From: Haladaptatus sp. DYF46
Lineage (GTDB): Archaea > Halobacteriota > Halobacteria > Halobacteriales > Haladaptataceae
Direction of reading: 5' to 3'
NCBI RefSeq assembly: GCF_021083305.1
Contig: NZ_JAJFAY010000001.1
Coordinates: 930,001-994,000 of the forward strand
DNA length: 64,000 nt
Shown here one piece after another: positions 51,694 to 59,955 of this stretch (the stretch's first letter is position 1; each line of letters starts with the position of its first letter). The notes under the pieces were generated by a model. It did no database searches. It worked only from the letters and a program-made list of their open reading frames with translations, and was not told where the DNA came from. The translations under genes were made by a program, and so were the position numbers.

Positions 51694-52170
51694 TTACGCG
51701 GAGAGAGCGTCGTCGTACTCGCCGTCGTCTACCTTGGCTTTGAACTCGCGTGCGTCGTCGCCCTCGACGGTGACGCCGAGCGAGGCACACGTGCCGACGA
51801 CTTCCTTCGCCGCGTTCTTCGTGTCGTAGGCGAGGAGGTCGGGTTTCTTCTGTTCCGCGATTTTCTTCACTTGGTCGATGGAGAGGTCGGCGACGAAGTC
51901 CTTCTGGGGTTCGCCGCTGCCCGTCTCGAATCCGGCCTCGTCCTTGATGAGCGCCGCCGTCGGCGGGACACCGATTTCGAGGCTGAAACCGCCGTCGTCC
52001 TCGACGAAGACGGTGACGGGGACTTCCGTCCCGTCGAACGCCGCCGTCTGCTCGTTGATCTCGTTGACGACTTCCTGTACGTTGACCGCGGTCGGGCCGA
52101 GTTCCGGGCCGAGTGGTGGGCCGGGATTGGCCTGTCCGCCGGGGACGAGTACTTCGATCGTATCTACCAT
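51694..52170 (-). CDS. rpl11: Ribosomal protein L11
   Basis: 158 aa. N-terminal domain VDTIEVLVPGGQANPGPPLGPELGPTAVNV is the L11 signature, and the rRNA-binding C-terminal domain ends with GTCASLGVTVEG. It binds the GTPase-associated region of 23S rRNA. TTTTAAG at 52194-52200, about 27 nt upstream, gives a leaderless transcript separate from the L1 operon. Confidence 0.96.
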   Translation of the reverse strand: MVDTIEVLVPGGQANPGPPLGPELGPTAVNVQEVVNEINEQTAAFDGTEVPVTVFVEDDGGFSLEIGVPPTAALIKDEAGFETGSGEPQKDFVADLSIDQVKKIAEQKKPDLLAYDTKNAAKEVVGTCASLGVTVEGDDAREFKAKVDDGEYDDALSA

Positions 52171-52630
52171 ACGTAACCGAAACCTCGCCGGAGTTTTAAG
52201 GATTTTCTTTTGCCGCGTCGCCGAACGGTGGATTTCGTCGCCGGGAGTGTCAACCGTTCACTCGGCGGTGTCCGCGAAAACGGCGGGAAAGTCGAGCGGA
52301 AAATCGGATTCGACTACGGCAGACTCACGCCGTGTCGTCCCAAGAACTGGCTCGCGTTCTTTATCTCGACCGGACTCCCGATGAGCCGGAACCGTTCGTC
52401 GTCCATCTGGACGATGGTCAGCATGAACTTGCATTCGAGTTCGCTACGAATCCCGCTAAGAGCGCTTCGGTGGAGGACGATCTGCGTGCTATCGCGGAGA
52501 TGAACCGGATTCGGCATTTACGTATGTGTGGGTTCGCAGGGCGCAACCTATTAACGTGTCGAAATACGCGACGGAATCTCACTGACCAGAAGGAACAAGT
52601 TTTTCGGCGGTCACGGCCGACGTGTTGCTA
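52171..52630. other. Intergenic region between L11 and the DRG gene
   Basis: Contains the L11 TATA box at 52194-52200 and one low-confidence ORF on the + strand (52332-52631). No structured RNA is evident. Confidence 0.5.
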
Positions 52631-52631
52631 A
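52332..52631 (+). CDS. Low-confidence small ORF
   Basis: 99 aa from GTG 52332. The first 60 residues are acidic (DRTPDEPEPFVVHLDDGQHELAFEF, SVEDDLRAIAEMNRIRH) and haloarchaeal-looking, but the last 30 are basic with three Cys and look non-coding. The opposite strand is also open (52314-52517). Its stop touches the start of the GTPase gene. A real gene is possible, perhaps ending earlier by a sequence difference. Confidence 0.3.
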   Translation: MSSQELARVLYLDRTPDEPEPFVVHLDDGQHELAFEFATNPAKSASVEDDLRAIAEMNRIRHLRMCGFAGRNLLTCRNTRRNLTDQKEQVFRRSRPTCC

Positions 52632-53740
52632 TGGGACTGGAGGAGGAAATCGAAGCACTCCGCGAGGAAATCTCGGACACGCCGTACAACAAGTCCACCG
52701 AGAGCCACATCGGTCGGCTGAAGGCGAAACTCGCGGAGAAAAAGGAGAAGCTACAGAACCAGTCCTCCGCCGGTGGTGGAGAGGGCTACGCCGTCGAGAA
52801 GACGGGCGACGCAACTGTCGCGTTCGTCGGCTTCCCGAGCGTCGGCAAATCGACGCTGTTGAACTCGCTCACTGCCGCGGATAGCGAAGTCGGTTCCTAC
52901 GATTTCACCACGCTCAACGTGAACCCGGGGATGTTACAGTACAACGGCGGGAACATCCAACTCCTCGACGTCCCCGGCCTCATCGAGGGTGCGGCCCACG
53001 GCCGCGGGGGTGGACAGGAAGTCCTGTCAGTCGTCCGGGCCGCGGACCTCGTGGTGTTCGTGCTTTCGGTCTTCGAAATCGACCAGTACGAGCGGCTTCG
53101 AGAGGAACTGTACGAGAACAAGATTCGACTCGACTCCACGCCGCCCAGCATCTCCATCGCGAAGAAAGGCCGGGGCGGAATCAGGGTGACGTCCAGTGCG
53201 GACCAGGACATCTCCGAGAACGTCATCAAGGAAGTCCTCCGCGAGCGCGGGTACGTGAACGCGAACATCACTCTCCGCGAGAAGGTGGACATCGACCGCC
53301 TCATCGACGGCATCATGGACAACCGCGTCTACATCCCCTCGATGGTTACGGTGAACAAGGTCGACCTCATCGAACACGACTACGCGGAAACCGTCCGCGA
53401 ACGACTGCGAGATCACGACATCGACCCCGACGAGGCCGTGTTCATCAGCGCGGAAAAGGAGAAAGGACTCGACGTACTGCGGGAGAAAATCTGGGACGAA
53501 CTCGGCCTGATGCGGATATACATGGACAAGCCGGGACGCGGCGTCGATTACGAGGAACCGCTCGTCCTTCCGAAGGGAAGCACCATCGAGGACGCCTGTA
53601 ACTACCTCGGCGGCGAGATGCAACAGCGGTTCCGGTTCGCCCGCGTCAGCGGACCGAGCGCGAAACACGACGAACAGCAGGTCGGCGTGGAACACGAACT
53701 CGCGGACGAAGACGTCCTCCGACTCATCCTTCGAAAGTGA
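52631..53740 (+). CDS. DRG/Obg-like GTPase with TGS domain
   Basis: 369 aa from ATG 52631; the two preceding codons are open but without Shine-Dalgarno. N-terminal helical domain (EEEIEALREEISDTPYNKSTESHIGRLKAKLAEKKEKL), G1 GFPSVGKSTLLN (about 71-82), G2/G3 YDFTTLNVNPGMLQYNGGNIQLLDVPGLIEGA, G4 NKVDL, and a C-terminal TGS domain. Archaeal/eukaryotic DRG proteins bind translating ribosomes; function inferred from family. The stop overlaps the next start. Confidence 0.93.
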   Translation: MGLEEEIEALREEISDTPYNKSTESHIGRLKAKLAEKKEKLQNQSSAGGGEGYAVEKTGDATVAFVGFPSVGKSTLLNSLTAADSEVGSYDFTTLNVNPGMLQYNGGNIQLLDVPGLIEGAAHGRGGGQEVLSVVRAADLVVFVLSVFEIDQYERLREELYENKIRLDSTPPSISIAKKGRGGIRVTSSADQDISENVIKEVLRERGYVNANITLREKVDIDRLIDGIMDNRVYIPSMVTVNKVDLIEHDYAETVRERLRDHDIDPDEAVFISAEKEKGLDVLREKIWDELGLMRIYMDKPGRGVDYEEPLVLPKGSTIEDACNYLGGEMQQRFRFARVSGPSAKHDEQQVGVEHELADEDVLRLILRK

Positions 53741-54186
53741 GCCCCACCGTTCCGCACGCACCGCTCTCCCCGGAATGGCGTCGGCGACTCGTCCTTCTCG
53801 CGCTGCTTTTCGTCCCGTGGACGGTTCTCGTCGCGCCCGGCGGCACGACGCTCGTCTTTCCGTGGGGGCTGTTGAATCCGACGACCTACCACGTCACGAC
53901 GCTTCCCGACTACCTGTTCGTTCTCACGTCCGGCCTCCCCCGGCAACTCCTCGCGTGGCCGCTGAGCGTGTGTCTGTATCTCCTCGCCGTCCTGAGTTCG
54001 TTCGCCGGACGGTTCGAAGACAGACGGGTGACCGGTTGGTTGCTCGTGTTCGCGGGGATAACGTACGTGAGTTTCTCGCTCCGATTCGTCCATCGAACGG
54101 GATACGTCGTCCCGCTCGGGCCGGTCTGTCTCTGGTCGTGTGCGTGGTGGTTCCATCGATCCGACCTCGGAAAAATTATGGTGTAG
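53737..54186 (+). CDS. Membrane protein, TIGR04206-like
   Basis: 149 aa from GTG 53737 overlapping the DRG stop (GTGA). Four helices; conserved segments LLFVPWTVLVAPGGTTLVFPWGLLNP and the end of the last helix LCLWSCAWWFHR. It matches the length and pattern of the haloarchaeal TIGR04206 family as I recall it. Function unknown; coupled to the GTPase gene. Confidence 0.65.
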   Translation: MSPTVPHAPLSPEWRRRLVLLALLFVPWTVLVAPGGTTLVFPWGLLNPTTYHVTTLPDYLFVLTSGLPRQLLAWPLSVCLYLLAVLSSFAGRFEDRRVTGWLLVFAGITYVSFSLRFVHRTGYVVPLGPVCLWSCAWWFHRSDLGKIMV

Positions 54187-54189
54187 TTC

Positions 54190-54214
54190 GCATGCGTGCA
54201 TGCGCGAAACGCGC
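54190..54214 (+). terminator. Tandem palindromic stretch after the 53737 gene
   Basis: GCATGC-GT-GCATGC (54190-54203) followed at once by GCGCG-aaa-CGCGC (54202-54214), 4 nt after the stop codon. A plausible terminator, although there is no T run beyond it. Confidence 0.3.
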
Positions 54215-54288
54215 GAGTAACGATTAATTTCCTCTCGAAGTTCCGCGAGCGGTACCCTTTTCGCTTCGGAGCGGGTGGTTTCGGACGT

Positions 54289-55053
54289 ATGAGCGGGACA
54301 TTCGATCACGTGATGATGCGTGTAGAGGACTTGGACGAATCGCTCGACTGGTACGAAACGCACCTCGGTTACGAGGAGAAGGGTCGCTGGGAGGCGGACA
54401 CGTTCACGAACGTCTTTCTCGGCCCGGAGAACGTCCACGACGACGGTGCCGTCCTCGAACTCACGTACAACCACGACGACCGGTCGTACGAGATGGGCGA
54501 CGCGTGGGGACACATCGCGGTACGCGTCCCCGAAGACGAACTCGAATCGTCGTACCAGCAACTGATGGACGAGGGCGTCGAGGACTACCGCGACCCCGAA
54601 TCCTGTGGCGGACGCTACGCCTTCGTCAAAGACCCCGACGGACACGAGATAGAGATCGTAAAGCGCGATTACGGCGAGAAGTGGAGCATCGACCACACGA
54701 TGATGCGCGTCGAGGACGCCGACGAGGCGCTCGGCTTCTGGACGCGGAAGTTCGAGTACGAACACACCGGCCGTTGGGAGTCGGATTCGTTCGCGAACTA
54801 CTTCATGAAACCCGAGGAGGCCGCCGAGGAAGCGATGGCGGTCGAACTCACGTACAACTACGACGGCCGATCCTACGAGATGGGAGACGCGTGGGGGCAC
54901 CTCGCGGTGCGTGCTGACGACCTCCACGAGACGTGGGAGTCCCTGATGGAGCGCGAGGCGGACGACTACCGCGACCCCGAATCGTGCGACGACAGGTACG
55001 CGTTTACGAAGGACCAAGACGGCCACGAGATCGAGATCGTCGTACGGGAGTAG
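54289..55053 (+). CDS. Two-domain VOC (glyoxalase-type) protein
   Basis: 254 aa from ATG 54289. Two clearly homologous halves: repeat 1 (about 1-125) FDHVMMRVEDLDESLDWYETHLGYEEKGRWEADTF and repeat 2 (about 130-254) IDHTMMRVEDADEALGFWTRKFEYEHTGRWESDSF. Each repeat keeps the metal-type residues H (DHV/DHT), E (LELTY / VELTY), H (WGHIAV / WGHLAV) and E (GHEIEIV). It may be a lactoylglutathione lyase-like enzyme or a dioxygenase; a fused tandem VOC binds its ligand between the repeats. Substrate unknown. Confidence 0.88.
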   Translation: MSGTFDHVMMRVEDLDESLDWYETHLGYEEKGRWEADTFTNVFLGPENVHDDGAVLELTYNHDDRSYEMGDAWGHIAVRVPEDELESSYQQLMDEGVEDYRDPESCGGRYAFVKDPDGHEIEIVKRDYGEKWSIDHTMMRVEDADEALGFWTRKFEYEHTGRWESDSFANYFMKPEEAAEEAMAVELTYNYDGRSYEMGDAWGHLAVRADDLHETWESLMEREADDYRDPESCDDRYAFTKDQDGHEIEIVVRE

Positions 55054-55533
55054 GCCGCTCGCGGACGAATACTGTATTCTCGCGAACGCCTGTTTTTCGA
55101 GACAAAACACACGAGTAGATGAAAATACCGTCCATATTATAATCATCGTTCGATTTCATATCTCTGCGATCCATCCCGCTTTCACTCGACGCGATTCGTC
55201 CTGCACACTTAAAGACTGGAATGGTGAATCGTTTCATTAATGAGGTGTTGTTCTCGTTCGGCCACGATCGAAACGCCGTTAGAAGTCCATTATCTTACCT
55301 TTCCGTAAAATCTCATTAGGGCCGCTATTGCCCGAATTCAGGCATATGAGTGTCTGGGGGGTGATTTTATACCACAAAGCATTTATAACAAGGGACTAAC
55401 GTTCTTCCTGTACCCCTACCCATGGTGGCAAATGGAGTACCACTTCCTCCCGAGTCGGTTCGGGTCGGACGGAATGTCTACACGGTCGTGGGAAAGAACG
55501 TGTCGCCGTACGAGAAACAAACAAAGAGAAAGC
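55054..55533. other. Long AT-richer leader region of the surface-protein gene
   Basis: No gene. Two TATA-like boxes near its end: ATTTTATACC (55364-55373) and CATTTATAAC (55380-55389). The transcript then has a 5' leader of about 110-140 nt, as is typical for haloarchaeal surface glycoproteins. An in-frame open frame from 55432 is not a good start. Confidence 0.5.
55364..55389 (+). promoter_or_regulatory. Two candidate TATA boxes for the surface-protein gene
   Basis: ATTTTATACC and CATTTATAAC. Start-site mapping would be needed to tell which one is used. Confidence 0.45.
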
Positions 55534-57552
55534 ATGACAGGAAATAATAACAAGGTTCGCAGCCTCGCGCTGACCGCGATGCTCGTGCTGTCGGTCTTCG
55601 CCGGCACCATGGCGTTCGCAGGCTCGGCCGCCGCAGCGTCGTCAGACACCACCATTTCGTCTGGCACCGTTGTCTATCAAGGCCAAGTCGGAGAAGTGTC
55701 TGCGAACAGTAGTAGTACAGCCACCCTCAGCAAGGGTAAAGATGGAAACGACGGGTTCGTAGATAGCTATACTACGGGCAGCAGCAACACGTCCTTCAAC
55801 ATCAGTACGGATGAGCTCTCGCCCGGCTTCTACAACCTCAGTGGAGCGAACACGGACTTCAGCTTCCAAGTCGTCAAGCAGACGTTCTCGGTCGAGGCCG
55901 ACTCAACCTCCGTCAAGAACGCTGGCGACGACAGCAAGCTCACGTTCTCCATCGAGGACTCGAACCGCGAGGACTTCAACGTCTCCGTCACCTCGGACGA
56001 AATCGACGAAGACTGGTCCAAGAGCTACTCGAACCTCTACGAAGAGGGCGACGGCACGCACGAGTTCGTAGTTGACTTCGGTGCCATCAGCGACCTCGAA
56101 CCGGGGACCTACAACGTCACCGTCAGCGTCGACGACACGACCGCATCCCAGACCTTCGAAATCACGGTCGAAGATGCTGGTGACGTCTCGGCCCAGTTCC
56201 AGGACAGCGTCTACAGTGTCCCGCGCGGTGACATCGTCCCGATTACGGTGTCCCTCGAGAACACGAAGAACGCTCACGTCGTCATCGGTGACAAGGAGAA
56301 GGACAACTTCGAGATCAATGCAACCGTCACCGACGGTGACGACGACGGTCTCGTCACGCTCTACCTAAACACCTACCGCACGACGAACGCTACCGCCGAC
56401 AACGTTCTGTACGTTTCGTCCTCGAGCGACGACTCCGCGACGGCTCACTGGAACAGCACCGAGCTCGACTCGCCGCTCGCAGTCACGTCGGGTGACTACG
56501 CGTACGAGATGACGGTCAACACGACGTCGTCCAACCCCGACGACGTTTCGTCGCTCTCGGTCAGCGACCGTTCCACGAACGATGTCAATTCGTGGGTCGC
56601 ACCCGAAAATGCCGACCTAGACGATGTCTCGGAACTGACTGACGCGGTCACCCAGCGCAACAGCGTTGCAAAGGGCGACCAGCTCGTCTTCCAAGTCGAC
56701 GCCACCGGTATCTACGGCGCTCTCGAGAACGAATCGAACATGGCAGAGAACGTCAGCGACGTTCCCGGCCTCTCGTTCAAAGTGACGGAGAAGAACCCCG
56801 AACCGAACAGTGTCGCGGATTCGTTCAACACCACCCAGAGCGGCGTTTCGCTGCTCTCGGACGGTGCAAACGAAACGCTCTACGTAATCGTTGACACGAA
56901 CGATGTCGACGCTGCGGTCAGCGATGACGACCTCTACGGCGAGTGGACGGCCAAGTTCACGGTCGACGACGACGACTACCGTGTCGCACCCGACAGCAGT
57001 CAGTCCGTCTCGACGACTGTCTCGATCGAGGAAGCGACGCTCGAGCTGAACGAGGGCAACGAAATCAGTGCCGCGCCATCGGACAACCAGTCCATCGCAG
57101 GCACGACCAACCTCGCGCCCGGCACCAAGGTGACGATTCAGTCCCGTGCATCGGGTGTCTTCTTCATGGACCAGGACGTCAAAGTCAACCAGGACGGCAC
57201 GTTCTCGGGCATGTTCGACTTCAGCGGCTACGACAACGGTACCGAATTCAGCGTGAAATCGATGGTGAACGGTCACACCGATTCCGTCAGCGGCACGCTG
57301 AACCAGAACGCCGACGAACCGGAAACGACGACTACGACGACCACGACGACCACGACCACGACCACGACGACGTCCTCGGAGACGACCACCTCGTCCTCGG
57401 AGACGACCACCTCGTCCTCCGAAAAGACGACCACCTCGTCCACGGAAGAATCCACCACGACGAACGACGATGGTCAGCCCGGATTCGGCGTCGCAATCTC
57501 CGTCGTTGCACTCCTCGCGGCTGCGCTCCTCGCGCTCCGCCGAGAGAACTAA
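55534..57552 (+). CDS. PGF-CTERM-anchored cell-surface (S-layer-type) protein
   Basis: 672 aa from ATG 55534 (an in-frame open frame upstream lacks a signal peptide). Sec-type signal: NNNKVRSLALTAMLVLSVFAGTMAFAGSAAAA, cleaved near AAA. The mature part is Ser/Thr/Asp-rich with repeated Ig-like beta domains and many N-x-S/T sites for N-glycosylation. A Thr/Ser linker (about residues 595-645) precedes the C-terminal sorting tail QPGFGVAISVVALLAAALLALRREN, the PGF-CTERM signal processed by archaeosortase A. This domain order matches the haloarchaeal S-layer/BGTF surface family. It is the likely main surface glycoprotein or a relative. Confidence 0.9.
   Translation: MTGNNNKVRSLALTAMLVLSVFAGTMAFAGSAAAASSDTTISSGTVVYQGQVGEVSANSSSTATLSKGKDGNDGFVDSYTTGSSNTSFNISTDELSPGFYNLSGANTDFSFQVVKQTFSVEADSTSVKNAGDDSKLTFSIEDSNREDFNVSVTSDEIDEDWSKSYSNLYEEGDGTHEFVVDFGAISDLEPGTYNVTVSVDDTTASQTFEITVEDAGDVSAQFQDSVYSVPRGDIVPITVSLENTKNAHVVIGDKEKDNFEINATVTDGDDDGLVTLYLNTYRTTNATADNVLYVSSSSDDSATAHWNSTELDSPLAVTSGDYAYEMTVNTTSSNPDDVSSLSVSDRSTNDVNSWVAPENADLDDVSELTDAVTQRNSVAKGDQLVFQVDATGIYGALENESNMAENVSDVPGLSFKVTEKNPEPNSVADSFNTTQSGVSLLSDGANETLYVIVDTNDVDAAVSDDDLYGEWTAKFTVDDDDYRVAPDSSQSVSTTVSIEEATLELNEGNEISAAPSDNQSIAGTTNLAPGTKVTIQSRASGVFFMDQDVKVNQDGTFSGMFDFSGYDNGTEFSVKSMVNGHTDSVSGTLNQNADEPETTTTTTTTTTTTTTTTSSETTTSSSETTTSSSEKTTTSSTEESTTTNDDGQPGFGVAISVVALLAAALLALRREN
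57318..57460 (+). repeat. ACG/ACC trinucleotide tract and 21-nt tandem repeats coding the Thr/Ser linker
   Basis: (ACG/ACC)n run followed by TCCTCGGAGACGACCACCTCG repeated at 57373-57393 and 57394-57414, with a diverged 24-nt third copy at 57415-57438. It encodes SSETTTS units. It is in frame with the surface gene. Confidence 0.85.
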
Positions 57553-57662
57553 ATCGGACACCGAGTCTGGTTTCGACTGACGAAAACTACTTCATTTTTC
57601 GCACACTCGACCCGTGAGCGGCGGCGCTATCGAACGTGCTGAAATCGAGAAAACGAACCGTT

Positions 57663-58466
57663 CTATGCGACGTCGAGCAGGTCGCTCGGTGCGTCCGCGA
57701 GCGATTCCAACGCGTCCGCTTCGATGTGGTGTAAGTCGCCCGGAACGACGAGGAGATGCAGCGGGTCGCCGAAATCGCCGGTCGCGAGTTCCGAGAGTCG
57801 GTCGGCGTGGACCAGCGGGTCGGGGCTTCCGGCACGTGCGACGACGACGGCGAGCACGTCGTCGTAGCCGTCAGCGAGGAGTTCCGCCGCGTGGCTCGCC
57901 GTCATGTACTCGTCTTCCTCGGTTTCTTCTCCCTTTCTCGGGTTCCAACCGACTTTGATGTCGAGGTAGACGAGCGTGTGCAGGCCTCGCTCGCGGTTGT
58001 CGTCCAGCACGTCGGTCACGCTGGCAGGGAGGCCGTCCGCGCCGTGTGCGTACTCGAACGGCAGCGTGGTGGCTTTCCCGAAGCGATAGTTTTGCAGACC
58101 GGTGAGGCCGCTGGCCGCGGATTCGGCGGTCGGCGCGTGGATCACTCGCGTGTCGATACCGCGGTCCTCGGCGCGGAGTCTGAGGTCGACGTGCGTGGTG
58201 GAGATCATCGTGTCGCCGGCGGTGAGGAAGGCGGCGTGACCCGTTTCGGCGGCGGCGAGGATGTCCTCGGGGTCCTGTTCGACGCCGGCGCGGTCTCGAA
58301 CCTCGATGGCCGTGTCGTGGAACGCTTCGAGGTCGGTCACGTCGGCACCGATGAGTTTGCTGGTGTAGAATTCGGCGAAGACGCCGTCGGCGTCCGCGAC
58401 TGCGTCACGGCCCTCGACGGTAATCGAGCGCTCGTCGTACAGGCCGAGTCCGATGAAGGTGAGCAT
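57663..58466 (-). CDS. dphB: Diphthine synthase
   Basis: 267 aa, SAM-dependent methyltransferase that makes diphthine on elongation factor 2. N-terminus LTFIGLGLYDERSIT, GHAAFLTAGDTMISTTHVDLRLRAE (SAM pocket), and GSPDPLVHADRLSELATGDFGDPLHLLVVPGDLHHIE. Tetrapyrrole methylase fold. TTTAAGG (58490-58496) 27 nt upstream gives a leaderless mRNA. It is divergent from trm5. Confidence 0.94.
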   Translation of the reverse strand: MLTFIGLGLYDERSITVEGRDAVADADGVFAEFYTSKLIGADVTDLEAFHDTAIEVRDRAGVEQDPEDILAAAETGHAAFLTAGDTMISTTHVDLRLRAEDRGIDTRVIHAPTAESAASGLTGLQNYRFGKATTLPFEYAHGADGLPASVTDVLDDNRERGLHTLVYLDIKVGWNPRKGEETEEDEYMTASHAAELLADGYDDVLAVVVARAGSPDPLVHADRLSELATGDFGDPLHLLVVPGDLHHIEADALESLADAPSDLLDVA

Positions 58467-58547
58467 GCAGGGTGTTGGAATGAGGGACGTTTAAGGGGTG
58501 CGACCCGAAGCGTCAGCGTTAACGCCCGGTTCCGGCTACCATGACGT

Positions 58548-59528
58548 ATGGACGTACCGTGCGTGCGCGTCGAACGGAGACAGGGGGAGGCGGCGCGCCG
58601 AGAACTCGCGGCGTCGGATCTGATAGTGGACGAGGTGGAAATCGTCGTCAAGGACGGCTGGCTTTACATCCCGGTCACGGATCCCGACGCGGTGTCGGAG
58701 AAGTTCGAGGTGGTCAGTCACGACCTCCCCACGCGGACGACGCAGCAGATGCCCGCCGACATCCTCGGCTTCGAACCGAGCTACGAGCGACTGGGCGAAA
58801 TCGTCCTCATCGACGAGGAGGACCCCGAACGGGCGAACGAAATCGCGGAAGCGGTGGTTTCCTCCTCCCTCCCGGTCGGGACGGTGCTCAACCGCGCGTC
58901 GAAGGTGAAAGGCGAGACTCGCGTGCGCGACTGGGACGTGCTGGCCGGGAACGGCACCGAAACCGTCCATCGCGAATATGGCTGCGAATTCCTGTTGGAC
59001 GTCGCGCGCGTGTACTTTTCCCCCCGACTCGCCACGGAGCGCCATCGCGTCGCTGAGCATGTCGAACCGGACGAACGCGCCTTCGACATGTTCGCGGGGG
59101 TGGGACCGTTCGTGGTTCCGTTCGCGAAGCGCGGTGCGACGGTCGTCGGCGCGGATGTGAACGACGTCGCCATCGACTACCTCCGCGAGAACGCTCGCCG
59201 GAACGGGGTGGAAGACCGTGTGACGGCGATCTGCGGAGACGTTCGGGAGACGGCGGCGGAGTACGAAAACTGGGCCGACCGCCTCGTCATGAACCTCCCG
59301 CACAGCGCGAACGAGTTCCTCGACACGGCGGTTCGCCTCGCAGGCGACGACTGCGTCGTTCACTACTACGACATTCAGCACGAGGACGACCCGTTCGGAC
59401 CGGGAGAGGAAGCGATTCGCGCGGCGGCAGAGCCGGAGTACGACGTCTCGGTCGAGACGCGGCAGTCGGTGCGATCGTACGCGCCACACGAACTCAACGT
59501 CTGTCTGGACGTGCGATTGACGCGGTAG
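58548..59528 (+). CDS. trm5: tRNA (guanine37-N1)-methyltransferase Trm5-like
   Basis: 326 aa. N-terminal D1-type domain, a middle Trm5 segment (ERLGEIVLIDEEDPERANEIAEAVVSSSLPVGTVLNRASKVKGETRVRDWDVLAGNGTETVHREYGCEFLLDVARVYFSPRLATERHRVAEHV), then the Rossmann SAM domain: AFDMFAGVGPFVVPFAKRGATVVGADVN and the catalytic NLPHSANEFL. The specific motif NLPHSA and the REYGC/ARVYFSPRL part are diagnostic. It makes m1G37 in tRNA. Confidence 0.92.
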   Translation: MDVPCVRVERRQGEAARRELAASDLIVDEVEIVVKDGWLYIPVTDPDAVSEKFEVVSHDLPTRTTQQMPADILGFEPSYERLGEIVLIDEEDPERANEIAEAVVSSSLPVGTVLNRASKVKGETRVRDWDVLAGNGTETVHREYGCEFLLDVARVYFSPRLATERHRVAEHVEPDERAFDMFAGVGPFVVPFAKRGATVVGADVNDVAIDYLRENARRNGVEDRVTAICGDVRETAAEYENWADRLVMNLPHSANEFLDTAVRLAGDDCVVHYYDIQHEDDPFGPGEEAIRAAAEPEYDVSVETRQSVRSYAPHELNVCLDVRLTR

Positions 59529-59598
59529 CGGGATGAATTAACACCACACGGCGCGGGCGTTTCGCAACCCTTATGCACTCCGTGGTGTCTACGTTGTA

Positions 59599-59667
59599 AT
59601 GCAGTTAGACGCCCCACGCACGGGACGTAAACGCACGTGTGTGCCGGTGTTCGACCGAACGAAGTGA
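59599..59667 (+). CDS. Very short leaderless-looking ORF before tRNA-Thr
   Basis: 22 codons (MQLDAPRTGRKRTCVPVFDR.., ends at TGA 59665-59667). TTATG at 59571-59575 is 26 nt before the ATG, the standard leaderless distance. It may instead be the promoter for a tRNA-Thr precursor. The peptide is basic and unlike haloarchaeal proteins, so coding is unlikely. Confidence 0.15.
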   Translation: MQLDAPRTGRKRTCVPVFDRTK

Positions 59668-59699
59668 GGTCGAGCTCGGGACGCGAACGAAGTGAGCGT

Positions 59700-59774
59700 G
59701 CCGGTGTAGCTCAGACTGGCTAGAGCGATTCCTTCGTAAGGAATAGGCCGAGGGTTCAAATCCCTCCACCGGCT
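59700..59774 (+). tRNA. tRNA-Thr (CGT)
   Basis: Acceptor stem GCCGGTG (59700-59706) with CACCGGC (59767-59773), discriminator T at 59774; anticodon stem ATTCC/GGAAT with loop TTCGTAA, anticodon CGT at 59735-59737; T arm GAGGGTTCAAATCCCTC. 75 nt, no intron. It decodes ACG. Confidence 0.95.
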
Positions 59775-59928
59775 TACTTTTCAGCGAACTACTTGGTGAG
59801 TGGTGAGTTTTTGGAGGGATTGGAATCAGGGAGTGAAGCGAACGAAGTGAGTGGAACGACCGTGGTTCAAATCCCTCCACCGGCTTACTTTTCAGCGAAC
59901 TACTTGGTGAACGGTGAGTTTTTGGAGG
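59753..59928 (+). repeat. 65-bp direct repeat containing the 3' end of tRNA-Thr
   Basis: Copy 1 is 59753-59817 (inside and after the tRNA), copy 2 is 59864-59928. They are identical at 63 of 65 positions, 111 bp apart. Copy 2 starts with the last 22 nt of the tRNA (T loop, T stem and acceptor 3' half), a truncated tRNA remnant. It looks like an attL/attR pair left by an excised or deleted element, or a small duplication. Confidence 0.85.
59864..59885 (+). pseudogene. tRNA-Thr 3' fragment
   Basis: GGTTCAAATCCCTCCACCGGCT repeats the 3' part of the complete tRNA-Thr gene (59753-59774). There is no 5' half before it, only CGAACGAAGTGAGTGGAACGACC. Confidence 0.85.
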
Positions 59929-59955
59929 AGTTGAACAACGGTGTGAACGGTAGTT

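Noticed and set aside
52314..52517. Minus-strand 67-aa ORF between L11 and the GTPase
   Set aside because: Overlaps the slightly better + strand candidate, has no promoter or motif; either may be chance.
57318..57460. CRISPR array
   Set aside because: The tandem repeats are in frame with the surface-protein linker, without unique spacers and without cas genes.
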